Of a stretch of DNA of 64,000 nt, positions 1 through 11,264 are shown piece by piece. Under the pieces are notes generated by a model that worked only from the letters and a program-made list of their open reading frames with translations, was not told the DNA's origin and did not search any database. This stretch comes from Serratia ficaria (GTDB lineage Bacteria; Pseudomonadota; Gammaproteobacteria; Enterobacterales; Enterobacteriaceae). The first letter of the stretch is position 1, and each line of letters begins with the position of its first letter. The position numbers were made by a program, and so were the translations under genes. The stretch lies in contig NZ_LT906479.1 in assembly GCF_900187015.1 (NCBI RefSeq), forward strand, positions 3,782,001-3,846,000, in the 5' to 3' direction.

Positions 1-309
1 TTCATCGTCGGCGGCAGCATCCTGCTGCTGACCCTCGTGCTGTTGGTGAACACCTACATGGCGCGCTGGCTGGGTTTCAGCAAGGCGGATGAGATCACCA
101 TCGTGTTCTGCGGTTCGAAGAAAAGCCTGGCCAACGGCATTCCGATGGCCAACATCCTGTTCCCGGCGGCGACGGTGGGCATTATGGTGCTGCCGCTGAT
201 GGTGTTCCATCAGGTGCAGCTGATGACCTGTGCGGTGCTGGCCAAAAGGTACCAGCGCAAACAGCAGGATAAGCAGGCGGTGTTGAACTCACAGGCTTCA
301 CGCGGGTAA
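1..309 (+). CDS. yfeH: Bile acid:sodium symporter family protein, C-terminal part
   Basis: The frame is open from the first base, so the 5' end lies outside the window; 102 C-terminal residues are visible. They contain hydrophobic segments (LLTLVLLVNTY and MANILFPAATVGIMVLPLMVFH) and the motif FCGSKKSLANGIPMA, typical of the last helices of YfeH-type bile acid/sodium symporters (SBF-like family). The tail is polar (KRYQRKQQDKQ), consistent with a cytoplasmic end. The protein is an inner-membrane secondary transporter of unknown substrate. The position beside ypeB-ligA matches yfeH in E. coli, which supports the symbol. The gene converges on ypeB, with a terminator between them. Confidence 0.8.
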   Translation, partial: FIVGGSILLLTLVLLVNTYMARWLGFSKADEITIVFCGSKKSLANGIPMANILFPAATVGIMVLPLMVFHQVQLMTCAVLAKRYQRKQQDKQAVLNSQASRG

Positions 310-332
310 AAAAAGACGGGCTGGCGCCCGTC
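308..332 (-). terminator. Terminator of ypeB (minus strand)
   Basis: Perfect 7-bp stem GACGGGC/GCCCGTC (315-321 and 326-332) with a 4-nt loop. Read on the minus strand it is followed by seven T. It lies directly after the ypeB stop and also separates the convergent symporter gene. Confidence 0.8.
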
Positions 333-335
333 CAT

Positions 336-550
336 TCAGCTCTTTTTCAGCGGCTTGACCAGGTGGTCAAGCCCTTCGATTTTAATCGCCAGCGTCATTT
401 CCATCAGCATGCCGAGCTTGCCCTGGGGGAATTCGCCCTTGCGGGCGAACCACAGCAGGTACTCCTCGGGCAGGTCGATCAGCACCCGCCCCTGATACTT
501 GCCGAACGGCATCGGGGTGTTGGCGATTTCCAGCAGGTTTTCCTTTTCCA

Positions 551-551
<1 letters not shown>
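336..551 (-). CDS. ypeB: DUF3820 family protein YpeB
   Basis: This 71-residue cytoplasmic protein of unknown function matches E. coli YpeB in length and in the core MPFGKYQGR...LIDLPEEYLLWFARKGEFPQGKLG, which defines the DUF3820 family. No signal peptide or membrane segment is visible. The ATG overlaps the ligA stop codon by one base, so the two are translationally coupled and ypeB is the distal gene of a ligA-ypeB unit. A role has not been established; the coupling to DNA ligase is conserved but not explained. Confidence 0.85.
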
Positions 552-2575
<2,024 letters not shown>

Positions 2576-2589
2576 TCACCATCGAAGAT

Positions 2590-2615
2590 AAAAAACCCCC
2601 GACTAGCGGGGGCTT
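2590..2615 (-). terminator. Hairpin terminator between zipA and ligA
   Basis: On the minus strand CCCCCG/CGGGGG (2607-2612 and 2596-2601) forms a 5-nt-loop hairpin followed by six T, directly after zipA. It would limit or attenuate readthrough from zipA into ligA, which starts 18 bases further on. Confidence 0.75.
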
Positions 2616-2650
2616 TAGGATTATAGACGTTCAGTGCGCGTGGCAGCCGA

Positions 2651-3658
2651 TCAGGCGTTGTTGTCCAACACTTCACGGATGCGCGCTTTGTAGGTTTCCA
2701 GCTTCTGCGGCGTCATCATGCGGCGTTCGTCGTCGAGCACCACGCCGCCCACGTCGTCGGCGATGCGCTGCGCCGACTGCAGCATCAGCTTGAAGTTCTG
2801 ATTGGCGTCGCCGTAAGACGGCACCATCATGAACATCGACACGCCCGGCGTGGAGAAATCGGACATCATGTCAGGATCGAAAGATCCCGGCTTGACCATG
2901 TTCGCCAGGCTGAACAGCACCGGGCCGCTGCCGGCCGGGCTGATATGGCGATGGAAAATGCCCATTTCGCCGAACTGGAAGCCCGCCTGCAGCACGCTCT
3001 GCAGCAATACTTCGCCGCCGATCACGCCGCCCTGATGGGCCGCGACGTGCAGCACCAGTACGGTTTCTTTCAGCTTGGCCGGAATCGGCGCCGCCGGAGC
3101 CGGTTGCGCTTCGGGCGCGGCCGACGTCGGTTTCACTTCCGGCTGCGGCTGATGCGCAGGTTCGGCGTGGAACGCCGGTTCTGCGGCATGCGGCGCCGGA
3201 GGCGGCAGATCGTCAACGCGCGGCTCGCGGCGCGGCGCAGGCTGTTGCTGCGGCTCGTCGTCTTCGTCCTGCGCGTAGTTGTCCAGCAGGATGTCGTCAT
3301 AATCCGGCCGCTGCGAAAGCGGAGGCGGAGTCTGATGAGCAGCCGGCTGAACGGCACGTGGCGCAGGCTCAGCCGCCGGAGCGGGCTTGGGCGCAACCAC
3401 GGGTTCTTCGCGTGCGGCATCAAGATGACCAAACGTCGGCTCGTCCTGCGGGTGAGCGGCGCGTACACGCACCTCCCCCACGCCTTCATCGAGATCGTCG
3501 ATCGGGGTTTGTTCACGTTCCTTTTTGGAACGTTTGGCTGGGCGATCGCGGAAAAGCGATGAGCGTTCTTTACGACTGGTCCAAAGACCGTGCAATAACA
3601 ACGCTATTATGGCGATCGCGCCAACAACGATTAATATCAGACGCAAATCCTGCATCAT
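2651..3658 (-). CDS. zipA: Cell division protein ZipA
   Basis: ZipA anchors FtsZ to the inner membrane at the division site. The start is placed at the ATG-ATG giving [21 protein letters not shown], as in E. coli ZipA, not at the longer upstream frame; this yields 335 residues. The N-terminal transmembrane helix spans about residues 4-23, followed by the charged stretch [24 protein letters not shown] long proline/alanine/glutamine-rich linker occupies about residues 60-195. The C-terminal FtsZ-binding domain contains [34 protein letters not shown] and [12 protein letters not shown]. It is divergent from cysZ across a 221-bp promoter region. Confidence 0.95.
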   Translation of the reverse strand: MMQDLRLILIVVGAIAIIALLLHGLWTSRKERSSLFRDRPAKRSKKEREQTPIDDLDEGVGEVRVRAAHPQDEPTFGHLDAAREEPVVAPKPAPAAEPAPRAVQPAAHQTPPPLSQRPDYDDILLDNYAQDEDDEPQQQPAPRREPRVDDLPPPAPHAAEPAFHAEPAHQPQPEVKPTSAAPEAQPAPAAPIPAKLKETVLVLHVAAHQGGVIGGEVLLQSVLQAGFQFGEMGIFHRHISPAGSGPVLFSLANMVKPGSFDPDMMSDFSTPGVSMFMMVPSYGDANQNFKLMLQSAQRIADDVGGVVLDDERRMMTPQKLETYKARIREVLDNNA

Positions 3659-3879
3659 TGCTATCTCTGTTGTTCCAATACATTGCCACCGCGGCAAACA
3701 TTCACTCTTTAACTCTATTTGCCCGCGCACACAAGTGCAAGTCCGTGCTGAACTTTATGCCAATAAAGATGATTATACTGCCTTTTTTTGCTGTTTTTTC
3801 AGCCAACCCTACCCTAGCCAGTAGAAAATCATCCCTATATGATAATGATGCCTGTTCAGACAACGAGATAACTTAAGAT

Positions 3880-4641
3880 ATGTCCTATACGCAGCCCCCT
3901 TCAAAATCCACCAGCGGCTTTCACTATTTCGCCGAAGGCTGGCGCCTGATTTCGCGCCCGGGGATTAAACGCTATGTGGTCTTGCCGTTGCTGGTCAACG
4001 TGCTGCTGATGGGCTCCGCCTTTTGGTGGCTGTTCAGCCAGCTCGGCGACTGGATCCCGGCGATGATGAGCCACGTCCCCCATTGGCTGCAATGGCTGAG
4101 CTACCTGCTGTGGCCGCTGGCGGTCGTGTCGGTGCTGCTGGTGTTCAGCTATCTGTTCAGCACCATCACCAACCTGATCGCCGCGCCGTTCTGCGGGCTG
4201 CTGGCGGAACAGCTGGAGGGCAGCCTGACCGGCAAGCCGCTGCCGGACACCGGCATCTTCGGCATCGTGAAAGACTTGCCGCGTATCATGGCGCGCGAAT
4301 GGCGCAAGCTGGCGTATTACCTGCCGCGCGCGCTGCTGCTATTGATCCTGTACTTCATACCGGGCATCGGCCAGACGGTGGCGCCGGTGCTGTGGTTCCT
4401 GTTCAGCGCCTGGATGCTGGCGATTCAATATTGCGATTACCCGTTCGACAACCATAAGGTCAGCTTCGCCGACATGCGCCGCGCGCTGCGCCGGCACAAA
4501 ACCGACAACCTGCAGTTCGGCGCGCTGGTCAGCCTGTTCACCATGATCCCGATCCTCAATCTGGTGATCCTGCCGGTGGCGGTTTGCGGCGCCACCGCCA
4601 TGTGGGTGGACCGTTACCGCCCGCAATTCGTCCGTTCCTGA
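3880..4641 (+). CDS. cysZ: Sulfate transporter CysZ
   Basis: CysZ is an inner-membrane sulfate permease feeding cysteine synthesis. The 253-residue length matches E. coli CysZ. Hydrophobic helices are visible around residues 28-52 ([20 protein letters not shown]), 68-100, 145-170 and 205-230. Conserved pieces include [12 protein letters not shown] near the N-terminus, [18 protein letters not shown] and [14 protein letters not shown]. It lies directly upstream of cysK, as in other enterobacteria, and belongs functionally with the cysPTWA-cysM operon 10 kb away. A weak GC-rich hairpin follows it, so cysK is probably transcribed mainly from its own promoter. Confidence 0.95.
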   Translation: MSYTQPPSKSTSGFHYFAEGWRLISRPGIKRYVVLPLLVNVLLMGSAFWWLFSQLGDWIPAMMSHVPHWLQWLSYLLWPLAVVSVLLVFSYLFSTITNLIAAPFCGLLAEQLEGSLTGKPLPDTGIFGIVKDLPRIMAREWRKLAYYLPRALLLLILYFIPGIGQTVAPVLWFLFSAWMLAIQYCDYPFDNHKVSFADMRRALRRHKTDNLQFGALVSLFTMIPILNLVILPVAVCGATAMWVDRYRPQFVRS

Positions 4642-4679
4642 GCCGTTTTTGGCGGCAAACTCCGATTGATTCTTCTACA

Positions 4680-4700
4680 GGGCGCGCATTTTGCGCCCTT
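4680..4700 (+). terminator. Possible weak terminator after cysZ
   Basis: GGGCGC (4680-4685) pairs with GCGCCC (4693-4698) with a 7-nt loop. Only two T follow, so termination would be inefficient. Confidence 0.4.
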
Positions 4701-4824
4701 ATCATTGTGCTTAAAACTTATTTCCTAATAACATATAGATATACCAATTCTTTACTTCCCTGCCGGTACTGTTAGCGTATGCTTTCGATGTTCCCCACAT
4801 TTTCATAGAGTTAAAGGACGGGCT
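4701..4824 (+). promoter_or_regulatory. cysK promoter region (CysB-type control expected)
   Basis: This AT-rich stretch before cysK resembles the AT-rich CysB-bound region of other cysK genes and ends with the ribosome site AAAGGAC five bases before the ATG. CysB control is known for cysK in enterobacteria. CysB sites are too degenerate to place by eye, so only the region is marked. Confidence 0.4.
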
Positions 4825-5793
4825 ATGAGCAAGATATATGAAGACAACTCATTAACGATCGGCCATACGCCGCTGGTTCGTCTGAACCGTATCGGCAACG
4901 GACGCATTCTGGCCAAGGTTGAATCGCGCAACCCGAGCTTCAGCGTCAAATGCCGCATCGGTGCCAATATGATCTGGGATGCGGAACAACGCGGCATCCT
5001 GACCGCCGGTAAAGAGCTGGTGGAACCGACCAGCGGCAACACCGGCATCGCGCTGGCCTTCGTGGCCGCGGCGCGCGGCTACAAGCTGACGCTGACCATG
5101 CCGGAAACCATGAGCATCGAGCGCCGCAAGCTGCTCAAGGCGCTGGGCGCCAACCTGGTGCTGACCGAGGGCGCGAAAGGCATGAAGGGCGCCATCGCCA
5201 AGGCGGAAGAAATCGTCGCCACCGACCCGAACCGCTACATCATCCTGCAGCAGTTCAGCAACCCGGCCAACCCGGCGATCCATGAAAAAACCACCGGCCC
5301 GGAAATCTGGGAAGACACCGACGGCGCGGTCGACGTATTTATCTCCGGCGTAGGCACCGGCGGCACCCTGACCGGCGTCAGCCGCTACATCAAGCACACC
5401 AAAGGCAAAGCCATCACTACCGTGGCGGTCGAGCCGACCGATTCTCCGGTGATCACCCAGGCGCTGGCCGGCGAAGAGCTGAAGCCCGGCCCGCACAAAA
5501 TCCAGGGCATCGGCGCCGGTTTTATTCCCGGCAACCTGGATTTGGACCTGGTGGATCGCGTCGAGCAGATCACCAACGACGAAGCCATCAGCATGGCGCG
5601 CCGCCTGATGGATGAAGAAGGCATTCTGGCCGGCATTTCCTCCGGCGCGGCGGTGGCGGCGGCGGTGAAACTGACCGAAGAAGCCGACTTTGCCGACAAG
5701 ACCATCGTGGTGATCCTGCCGTCTTCCGGCGAGCGCTATCTGAGTACCGCCCTGTTCGCCGATCTGTTCACCGAGCAAGAATTGCAGCAGTAA
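4825..5793 (+). CDS. cysK: Cysteine synthase A (O-acetylserine sulfhydrylase A)
   Basis: CysK makes L-cysteine and acetate from O-acetyl-L-serine and sulfide, using pyridoxal phosphate. The 322-residue length fits. The cofactor-binding lysine is K42 in SFSVKCR, the substrate loop is TSGNTGIA, and the phosphate-binding glycine loop is [10 protein letters not shown]. The C-terminal sequence ([16 protein letters not shown]) is typical of isozyme A. The ATG is supported by AAAGGAC five bases upstream. A strong terminator follows, separating it from ptsH. The isozyme CysM is encoded at 14.4 kb. Confidence 0.98.
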   Translation: MSKIYEDNSLTIGHTPLVRLNRIGNGRILAKVESRNPSFSVKCRIGANMIWDAEQRGILTAGKELVEPTSGNTGIALAFVAAARGYKLTLTMPETMSIERRKLLKALGANLVLTEGAKGMKGAIAKAEEIVATDPNRYIILQQFSNPANPAIHEKTTGPEIWEDTDGAVDVFISGVGTGGTLTGVSRYIKHTKGKAITTVAVEPTDSPVITQALAGEELKPGPHKIQGIGAGFIPGNLDLDLVDRVEQITNDEAISMARRLMDEEGILAGISSGAAVAAAVKLTEEADFADKTIVVILPSSGERYLSTALFADLFTEQELQQ

Positions 5794-5815
5794 TGCCAAC
5801 AGTGCACAAAACGCT

Positions 5816-5843
5816 AAAAAAGCACCTTCCGGGGTGCTTTTTT
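5816..5843 (+). terminator. Rho-independent terminator of cysK
   Basis: AAAAAAGCACC pairs with GGTGCTTTTTT around a 6-nt loop; six T follow the GC part of the stem. Confidence 0.9.
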
Positions 5844-6191
5844 GTGGGCTGGATCAAAGTTTATAGCAGTCGAAGATTGATTTTGCCCGCGGGCTTTAGT
5901 ATTTAACGGTGCATTATTTCGATGCGCAAAATTAATCACCCTCCGTTCTGGTTTAGGCTGAATCGATTTACTCGTTTGTCGCGCAGGCGTTAAACCGGGC
6001 ATAATGGGGAGCTGATTGAAACGACGTCAGAAGCCAGATTTTTTTGATCTGAAGTGCCTAATTCGTCGTTTTCTGTTGCATCAACGCTCGCCCCTGTACC
6101 ATAGTCAGGCGCTAACCAGACAAGCTAAAGTGATGCTCGTGGGCTAAACTTTAGCTCCACAACATTAATCCAATAAGTTGGGGAAACATCA
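5844..6191 (+). promoter_or_regulatory. Promoter and leader region of the pts operon
   Basis: About 350 bases without a gene precede ptsH. A Cra site (5957-5970) is clear. An imperfect CRP-like sequence lies around 5925-5940 (only its right half is good). The leader ends with the sequence GTTGGGGAAACATCA before the ptsH ATG. In E. coli this operon has several CRP- and Cra-influenced promoters; exact start sites cannot be placed from sequence alone. Confidence 0.6.
5957..5970 (+). promoter_or_regulatory. Cra (FruR) binding site upstream of ptsH
   Basis: GCTGAATCGATTTA fits the Cra consensus RSTGAAWCSNTHHW at every position. Cra is known to bind the ptsHI promoter region in E. coli. The site is about 220 bases before the ptsH start codon. 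Confidence 0.65.
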
Positions 6192-6449
6192 ATGTTCCAG
6201 CAAGAAGTTACTATTACCGCTCCGAATGGTCTGCACACTCGCCCTGCCGCTCAGTTCGTCAAAGAAGCCAAAGGCTTCACGTCTGACATCACCGTGACTT
6301 CCAACGGCAAAAGCGCCAGCGCCAAAAGCCTGTTCAAACTGCAAACTCTGGGGCTGACTCAAGGGACCGTAGTGACCATCTCTGCTGAAGGTGAAGACGA
6401 GCAGAAAGCCGTTGAGCACTTGGTAAAACTGATGGCAGAGCTTGAGTAA
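6192..6449 (+). CDS. ptsH: Phosphocarrier protein HPr
   Basis: HPr carries the phosphoryl group from Enzyme I to the sugar-specific IIA proteins of the phosphotransferase system. The 85 residues are almost identical to E. coli HPr. The phospho-histidine is H15 in NGLHTRPAA, and S46 sits in the usual regulatory-site position ([10 protein letters not shown]), although enterobacteria lack the HPr kinase. It is the first gene of ptsH-ptsI-crr, with 46 bases to ptsI. Confidence 0.98.
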   Translation: MFQQEVTITAPNGLHTRPAAQFVKEAKGFTSDITVTSNGKSASAKSLFKLQTLGLTQGTVVTISAEGEDEQKAVEHLVKLMAELE

Positions 6450-6495
6450 TCGGCCCGTCTTTTTAGTTAACACCAGTCAAGAGTAAGGTAGGGTT

Positions 6496-8223
6496 ATGAT
6501 TTCAGGCATTTTAGTATCACCGGGTATCGCTTTTGGTAAGGCTCTCCTACTGAAAGAAGATGAAATTGTCATCAACCGGAAGAAAATCTCTGCTGATCAA
6601 GTAGAGCAGGAAGTCTCACGTTTTCTGGCGGGCCGCGCTAAGGCGTCCGAGCAGCTGGAAGCGATCAAGACCAAAGCTGGCGAAACCTTCGGCGAAGAGA
6701 AGGAAGCTATCTTCGAAGGCCACATCATGTTGCTGGAAGACGAAGAGCTTGAGCAGGAAATCATAGCCCTAATCAAAGACGATCTGGCCTCTGCGGACGC
6801 AGCCGCCTACACCGTGATCGAAGGCCAGGCGAAAGCGCTGGAAGAGCTGGACGACGAATATCTGAAAGAGCGCGCGGCCGACGTGCGTGACATCGGCAAA
6901 CGCCTGCTGCAGAACATTCTGGGCATGCCGATCGTCGATCTGAGCTCCATTCAGGACGAAGTGATCCTGGTGGCCACCGATCTGACCCCGTCCGAGACCG
7001 CACAGCTGAACCTCGACAAGGTGCTGGGCTTCATCACCGATCTCGGCGGCCGTACCTCCCACACCTCCATCATGGCGCGCTCCCTGGAACTGCCGGCAAT
7101 CGTAGGCACCAGCGACGTGACCAAGCAGGTGAAGAACGACGATTACCTGATCCTGGACGCGGTTAACAACAAAATTTACGTTAACCCTACCGCTGACGTC
7201 ATCGATCAGCTGAAAGCCGCCCAGAATCAGTACGTCACCGAGAAAAACGATCTGGCCAAGCTGAAGGACCTGCCGGCGATTACGCTGGACGGCCATCAGG
7301 TTGAAGTCTGCGCCAACATCGGCACCGTGCGCGACGTCGCGGGTGCAGAGCGCAACGGCGCGGAAGGCGTCGGCCTGTATCGTACCGAATTCCTGTTCAT
7401 GGACCGCGACTCGCTGCCGACCGAAGACGAGCAGTTCCAGGCTTACAAAGCCGTTGCGGAAGCCATGGGCTCGCAGGCCGTGATCGTCCGTACCATGGAC
7501 ATCGGCGGCGACAAAGACCTGCCTTACATGAACCTGCCGAAGGAAGAGAACCCGTTCCTCGGCTGGCGCGCCATCCGCATCGCGATGGACCGCCGTGAAA
7601 TTCTGCACGCCCAGCTGCGCGCCATCCTGCGCGCCTCGGCATTCGGCAAACTGCGCATCATGTTCCCGATGATTATTTCCGTGGAAGAAGTGCGCGATTT
7701 GAAAGGCGAAATCGAAACGCTGAAGGCGCAGCTGCGCGAAGAAGGCAAGGCGTTTGACGAGACCATTGAAGTGGGCGTGATGGTGGAAACGCCGGCTGCG
7801 GCGGTCATCGCTCACCACCTGGCGAAAGAAGTCGACTTCTTTAGTATTGGGACAAACGATCTAACCCAGTATACTCTGGCGGTAGATCGCGGCAATGAGC
7901 TGATTTCTCATCTCTATAACCCGATGTCCCCATCAGTGCTTGGCCTGATCAAACAGGTTATCGATGCATCTCACGCGGAAGGCAAGTGGACCGGCATGTG
8001 CGGCGAACTGGCTGGCGATGAGCGTGCTACACTGTTGTTATTGGGCATGGGGCTGGATGAGTTCAGCATGAGTGCGATTTCAATCCCGCGCATCAAGAAA
8101 ATTATTCGTAACACGAATTTCGAAGATGTGAAGGCGTTGGCAGCGCAGGCCTTGGCACAGCCAACGGCACAAGACCTGATGAATTGCGTTAATAAATTCA
8201 TCGAAGAAAAAACGCTCTGCTAA
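6496..8223 (+). CDS. ptsI: PTS Enzyme I
   Basis: Enzyme I takes phosphate from phosphoenolpyruvate and passes it to HPr. The 575-residue length equals E. coli EI. The phospho-histidine is H189 in [13 protein letters not shown]. The C-terminal PEP-binding barrel shows [47 protein letters not shown] and the active-site cysteine in [10 protein letters not shown]. It is the middle gene of the pts operon, with AAGGTAGGG before the ATG. Confidence 0.98.
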   Translation: MISGILVSPGIAFGKALLLKEDEIVINRKKISADQVEQEVSRFLAGRAKASEQLEAIKTKAGETFGEEKEAIFEGHIMLLEDEELEQEIIALIKDDLASADAAAYTVIEGQAKALEELDDEYLKERAADVRDIGKRLLQNILGMPIVDLSSIQDEVILVATDLTPSETAQLNLDKVLGFITDLGGRTSHTSIMARSLELPAIVGTSDVTKQVKNDDYLILDAVNNKIYVNPTADVIDQLKAAQNQYVTEKNDLAKLKDLPAITLDGHQVEVCANIGTVRDVAGAERNGAEGVGLYRTEFLFMDRDSLPTEDEQFQAYKAVAEAMGSQAVIVRTMDIGGDKDLPYMNLPKEENPFLGWRAIRIAMDRREILHAQLRAILRASAFGKLRIMFPMIISVEEVRDLKGEIETLKAQLREEGKAFDETIEVGVMVETPAAAVIAHHLAKEVDFFSIGTNDLTQYTLAVDRGNELISHLYNPMSPSVLGLIKQVIDASHAEGKWTGMCGELAGDERATLLLLGMGLDEFSMSAISIPRIKKIIRNTNFEDVKALAAQALAQPTAQDLMNCVNKFIEEKTLC

Positions 8224-8272
8224 ACTTCCACGACACTGGAACGCCGCCCAATTTAATGCTTAGGAGAAGATC

Positions 8273-8782
8273 ATGGGTTTGTTCGATAAACTGAAATCTC
8301 TGGTTTCTGATGACAAGAAAGACACGGGCACTATCGAGATCGTCGCTCCGCTTTCTGGCGAGATCGTCAACATCGAAGATGTGCCGGACGTAGTGTTCGC
8401 TGAAAAGATCGTTGGCGACGGTATCGCCATCAAACCGGCCGGCAACAAAATGGTGGCGCCGGTTGACGGCACCATCGGCAAAATTTTCGAAACCAACCAT
8501 GCTTTCTCTATCGAATCCGACAGCGGCATCGAGCTGTTCGTGCACTTCGGCATCGATACCGTTGAGCTGAAAGGCGAAGGCTTCAAACGCATCGCCGAAG
8601 AAGGCCAGCGCGTCAAGAAAGGCGACGTCGTTATCGAGTTCAACCTGCCGTTGCTGGAAGAGAAAGCCAAGTCGACCCTGACGCCGGTGGTTATCTCCAA
8701 CATGGACGAGATCAAAGAGCTGATCAAACTGTCCGGCAGCGTTACCGTAGGCGAGACCCCGATCATCCGCATCAAGAAGTAA
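8273..8782 (+). CDS. crr: PTS glucose-specific enzyme IIA (EIIA-Glc)
   Basis: EIIA-Glc phosphorylates the glucose permease and controls adenylate cyclase and inducer exclusion. The 169 residues match the family. The phosphorylated histidine is H91 in LFVHFGIDT and the partner histidine is H76 in TNHAFSI. The N-terminal amphipathic segment [14 protein letters not shown] is conserved. TAGGAGAAGATC before the ATG gives a good ribosome site. A strong terminator closes the operon, immediately followed by an ERIC repeat. Confidence 0.98.
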   Translation: MGLFDKLKSLVSDDKKDTGTIEIVAPLSGEIVNIEDVPDVVFAEKIVGDGIAIKPAGNKMVAPVDGTIGKIFETNHAFSIESDSGIELFVHFGIDTVELKGEGFKRIAEEGQRVKKGDVVIEFNLPLLEEKAKSTLTPVVISNMDEIKELIKLSGSVTVGETPIIRIKK

Positions 8783-8796
8783 TCGCGAATGAGCAA

Positions 8797-8827
8797 GAAA
8801 AACGGCGCCCTCGGCGCCGTTTTTTTT
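8797..8827 (+). terminator. Rho-independent terminator of the pts operon
   Basis: AACGGCGCC and GGCGCCGTT form a perfect 9-bp stem with a 3-nt loop, followed by a run of T. The T-run ends where the ERIC repeat begins. Confidence 0.9.
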
Positions 8828-8953
8828 ATCCCCTTCGTCTTTCGAACCGCAGCGTTGTTGGCCGCACGTGCTCACCCCGGTCACTTACCGGAGTAAGCTC
8901 CCGGGGATTCCCCCGCTTGCCGCCTAGCTGCAATTCGAAATCCTTTGGACATA
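8827..8953. repeat. Full-length ERIC (IRU) element, 127 bp
   Basis: The central part CACCCCGGTCACTTAC...GTAAGCTCCCGGGGATTC carries both halves recognised by the standard ERIC1R and ERIC2 primers with few changes. The ends (TATCCCC... and ...TTTGGACATA) and the flanking CTTTCGAACCGCAGCG / GCTGCAATTCGAAA arms fit the consensus. From end to end it is 127 bp, the canonical ERIC length. ERICs are non-coding, palindromic, transposon-like repeats of enterobacteria that usually sit in transcribed intergenic DNA. Confidence 0.9.
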
Positions 8954-8960
8954 CCGCGGA

Positions 8961-9084
8961 TAATAGACGTTATCGGCGCAGGCAGTTTGAACATGGACAG
9001 CGCACAGCCTTCGGAGCGTACACGCAGTACGTGACGAAGGCGAGCACTGCCCTAGTTCAAAATGGCAAGTAAGATAGTCTATTA
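8961..9084. repeat. Second palindromic intergenic repeat, about 124 bp
   Basis: Nested inverted repeats surround one centre: TAATAGAC (8961-8968) with GTCTATTA (9077-9084), TTTGAAC (8986-8992) with GTTCAAA (9055-9061), then GCCTTCG with CGAAGGC, and an inner GCGTAC/GTACGT. RNA from either strand would fold into one long interrupted hairpin. The right arm includes the stop codon of the histidine-kinase gene. It differs in sequence from ERIC. I believe similar elements occur elsewhere in Serratia but cannot confirm this here. Confidence 0.75.
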
Positions 9085-10410
9085 TTGCCAGCGCGGGATG
9101 CGCAGGGTAATGATTAACCCCTCTTTTTCGCCGTTGCGCGCCTCGACCTGCCCGCCGTGCGCCAGCACCACCTTGCGGGTGATCGCCAGCCCCAGGCCGT
9201 AGCCCTTGCCCGACTGCGCCGACTTCACCCGCACGAAGGGATCGAAGATGCTCGACAACTTCGACTCCTCCACTCCGGGCCCCTGATCGCTGACTTCGAT
9301 CTGGAACAGCTGGTCGACGCGCGACAGCGCCACCGTCACCCGCTGCCCCTGGCCGGAAAAACGCAGCGCATTGCGCACGATGTTGTCTACCGCGCGCCGC
9401 ATCAGCTCGGCGTTGCCCTTGACGGTATATTCCACGTCAGAATTGGCCTGCAGCACGATCTCCACGCCGGGAACCTGCGCCTCGTAGCGCGCGTCGCTCA
9501 CCACCGCATCCACCAGGCCGTACAGGTCGAAATATTCTTCGTCCGGCAGCCGGCTGTGTTCGGCGCGCGACAGCGCCAGCAGTTCGCCGATCATTTTGTC
9601 CAGCCTGCCCGACTCATGCTCGATGCGCTGCAGCGAATTCTCGACGTTGCCGGCATTCTGCCGCGCCAGGCCGATAGCCAACTGCAGGCGCGCCAGCGGC
9701 GAGCGCAGCTCGTGCGATACGTCGTGCAACAGCTGCTCGCGGTCGCTGACCAGCAGCTGCAGCCGCTCGGCCATGGTGTCGAAATCGCGCGCCACCTCGG
9801 ACAGTTCATCGTGCCGACGGCGCATCTGCGGGAACAGGCGCACCGACAGATCGCCCTGCGCCACCCGGTCCAAACCGCCGCGCAGCTGGCGCATCGGCCG
9901 CGTGAGGTTCCAGGCCAGCACCGCGCTGAACAGCAGGCCGCCAAGCCCGCCGACCCACAGCATCGGCGCAGGAATATTGAAGAAGTGCGAACGCCGGTTT
10001 GGCCGATATTCTTCCCGCAGGCTGCGCACGTCGTAGCTCAGCAGGTAGCCCTTGCCGTCCTTGTCCTGCCCCCAGGCGCTGATGGTTTTCGGCATTCGGC
10101 GGCCTTCGAAAGCCGGCTCGTCGGCGTCAGGCGCCGGCGGTTGCGCCATCGGCGCTATCGACAACAGCCGCCGGTCGCCGTCCGGCCAGTCTTTCATCAT
10201 CGCCTCCAGCGCCGGCATGCCGCCGCTGCGCAGCTGCGTGGCCGCCGAGGTCAGCTGCAGGCCAATCACCCGGCGGGCCATGGCGTTTTCCGGCGGCTCG
10301 TAGCGATCGCCATACAGGGAAAACGCCACCCACAGCGCCTGCGTCATGATGATGAAGGTCAGCCAGAAGCCGAGCAGGATTTTCCAGAAGAGTCTTCCGC
10401 GCATCGGCAT
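9082..10410 (-). CDS. Two-component sensor histidine kinase (CpxA-like; RssA candidate)
   Basis: This inner-membrane sensor kinase of 442 residues has a transmembrane helix at about 10-31, a periplasmic sensor region of about 110 residues, a second helix at about 148-169 and a HAMP domain. The phospho-acceptor H233 lies in VSHELRSPLARLQLA. N- and G-box motifs follow (NIVRNALRFSG, DQGPGV, GKGYGLGLAI). Its ATG overlaps the TAA of the response-regulator gene by one base, so the two form one operon. S. marcescens has a CpxAR-like pair RssAB controlling swarming and envelope; position and similarity make this a candidate, but I cannot prove identity. The stop codon lies inside a palindromic repeat. 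Confidence 0.85.
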   Translation of the reverse strand: MPMRGRLFWKILLGFWLTFIIMTQALWVAFSLYGDRYEPPENAMARRVIGLQLTSAATQLRSGGMPALEAMMKDWPDGDRRLLSIAPMAQPPAPDADEPAFEGRRMPKTISAWGQDKDGKGYLLSYDVRSLREEYRPNRRSHFFNIPAPMLWVGGLGGLLFSAVLAWNLTRPMRQLRGGLDRVAQGDLSVRLFPQMRRRHDELSEVARDFDTMAERLQLLVSDREQLLHDVSHELRSPLARLQLAIGLARQNAGNVENSLQRIEHESGRLDKMIGELLALSRAEHSRLPDEEYFDLYGLVDAVVSDARYEAQVPGVEIVLQANSDVEYTVKGNAELMRRAVDNIVRNALRFSGQGQRVTVALSRVDQLFQIEVSDQGPGVEESKLSSIFDPFVRVKSAQSGKGYGLGLAITRKVVLAHGGQVEARNGEKEGLIITLRIPRWQ

Positions 10411-11090
10411 TAGCGAATTCGATAACCGATGCTGCGCACCGTTTCAATGCCCAGGGCGTTGTCGGTCAAGGCGCCCAGCTTCTGGCGGATGTTGCTGATG
10501 TGCACATCCACGCTGCGGTCGTAGGCTTCACGCGGGCGCCCCAACCCCTTCTCGGACAGCTCGTCCTTGGAAACCACCCGCTCCGGCGCGCGCAGCAGCA
10601 GCTCCAGCAGATTGAATTCGGAGGCGGTCAGGTCGAACGCCTTGCCGCGCCATTCGCTGCTGCGGGTCGAAGGGTTGAGCGTCAAATCGCCGAAGCTGAT
10701 GGCAATCTCGTCGTCCACTTCGTCCGGGCGCTCGTCAAACCGCCGCAGCACCGCACGCAGGCGCGCCACCAGCTCGCGCGGATAGCACGGCTTGGGCATA
10801 TAGTCGTCGGCGCCCATCTCCAGGCCGATCACCCGATCGATGTTGTCGCCCTTGGCGGTCAGCATGATGATCGGCATGCGGCTTTTCTTGCGCACGTCGC
10901 GCAGCACGTCGATGCCGCTCATGTCCGGCAGCATGATGTCGAGGATCATCGCGGTGTAGTCGCCCGATAACGCGCCCTCTACCCCGGCCTTGCCGGTCAG
11001 CACCAGAGTGGCGTTAAAGCCTTCGGCGGTCAGGTATTCACTCAGCATGGTGCCAAGTTCCAGGTCATCATCGACCAATAAAATTTTCAT
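10410..11090 (-). CDS. OmpR/CpxR-family response regulator (RssB candidate)
   Basis: The 226-residue product pairs with the adjacent kinase. The receiver domain has D8-D9-type acidic residues (LLVDDDLELG), phospho-acceptor D51 in MILDIMLPDMSG, and K in KPCYPRELVARLRAVLRR. The C-terminal winged helix contains LTASEFNLLELLLRAPERVVSKDELSEKGLGRPREAYDRS in pieces resembling CpxR. The start was moved inward to the ATG with AAGGAG six bases upstream, instead of a slightly longer frame. It is divergent from the macA-like gene with about 170 bases between, which suggests control of that efflux operon (inference). Confidence 0.88.
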   Translation of the reverse strand: MKILLVDDDLELGTMLSEYLTAEGFNATLVLTGKAGVEGALSGDYTAMILDIMLPDMSGIDVLRDVRKKSRMPIIMLTAKGDNIDRVIGLEMGADDYMPKPCYPRELVARLRAVLRRFDERPDEVDDEIAISFGDLTLNPSTRSSEWRGKAFDLTASEFNLLELLLRAPERVVSKDELSEKGLGRPREAYDRSVDVHISNIRQKLGALTDNALGIETVRSIGYRIR

Positions 11091-11264
11091 GCCTTGCTCC
11101 TTCACTGATTTTCATCATTTTCCCGCCTATTGGTTCAGTCCGCAGCCGGTTTTACTCAATCCTTACACATTCCTGAACGCCACTTAACCGCAGCCCGAAC
11201 GGCGGCGCGCTAAATTAGTGCGTATCGATTTTTGCCGCGCATCATGCCAGGGAAGCTCTTTTTC

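Noticed and set aside
5925..5940. Possible CRP site upstream of ptsH
   Set aside because: Only the right half (TCACC) is good; the left half CGCAA is too far from TGTGA to support a call.
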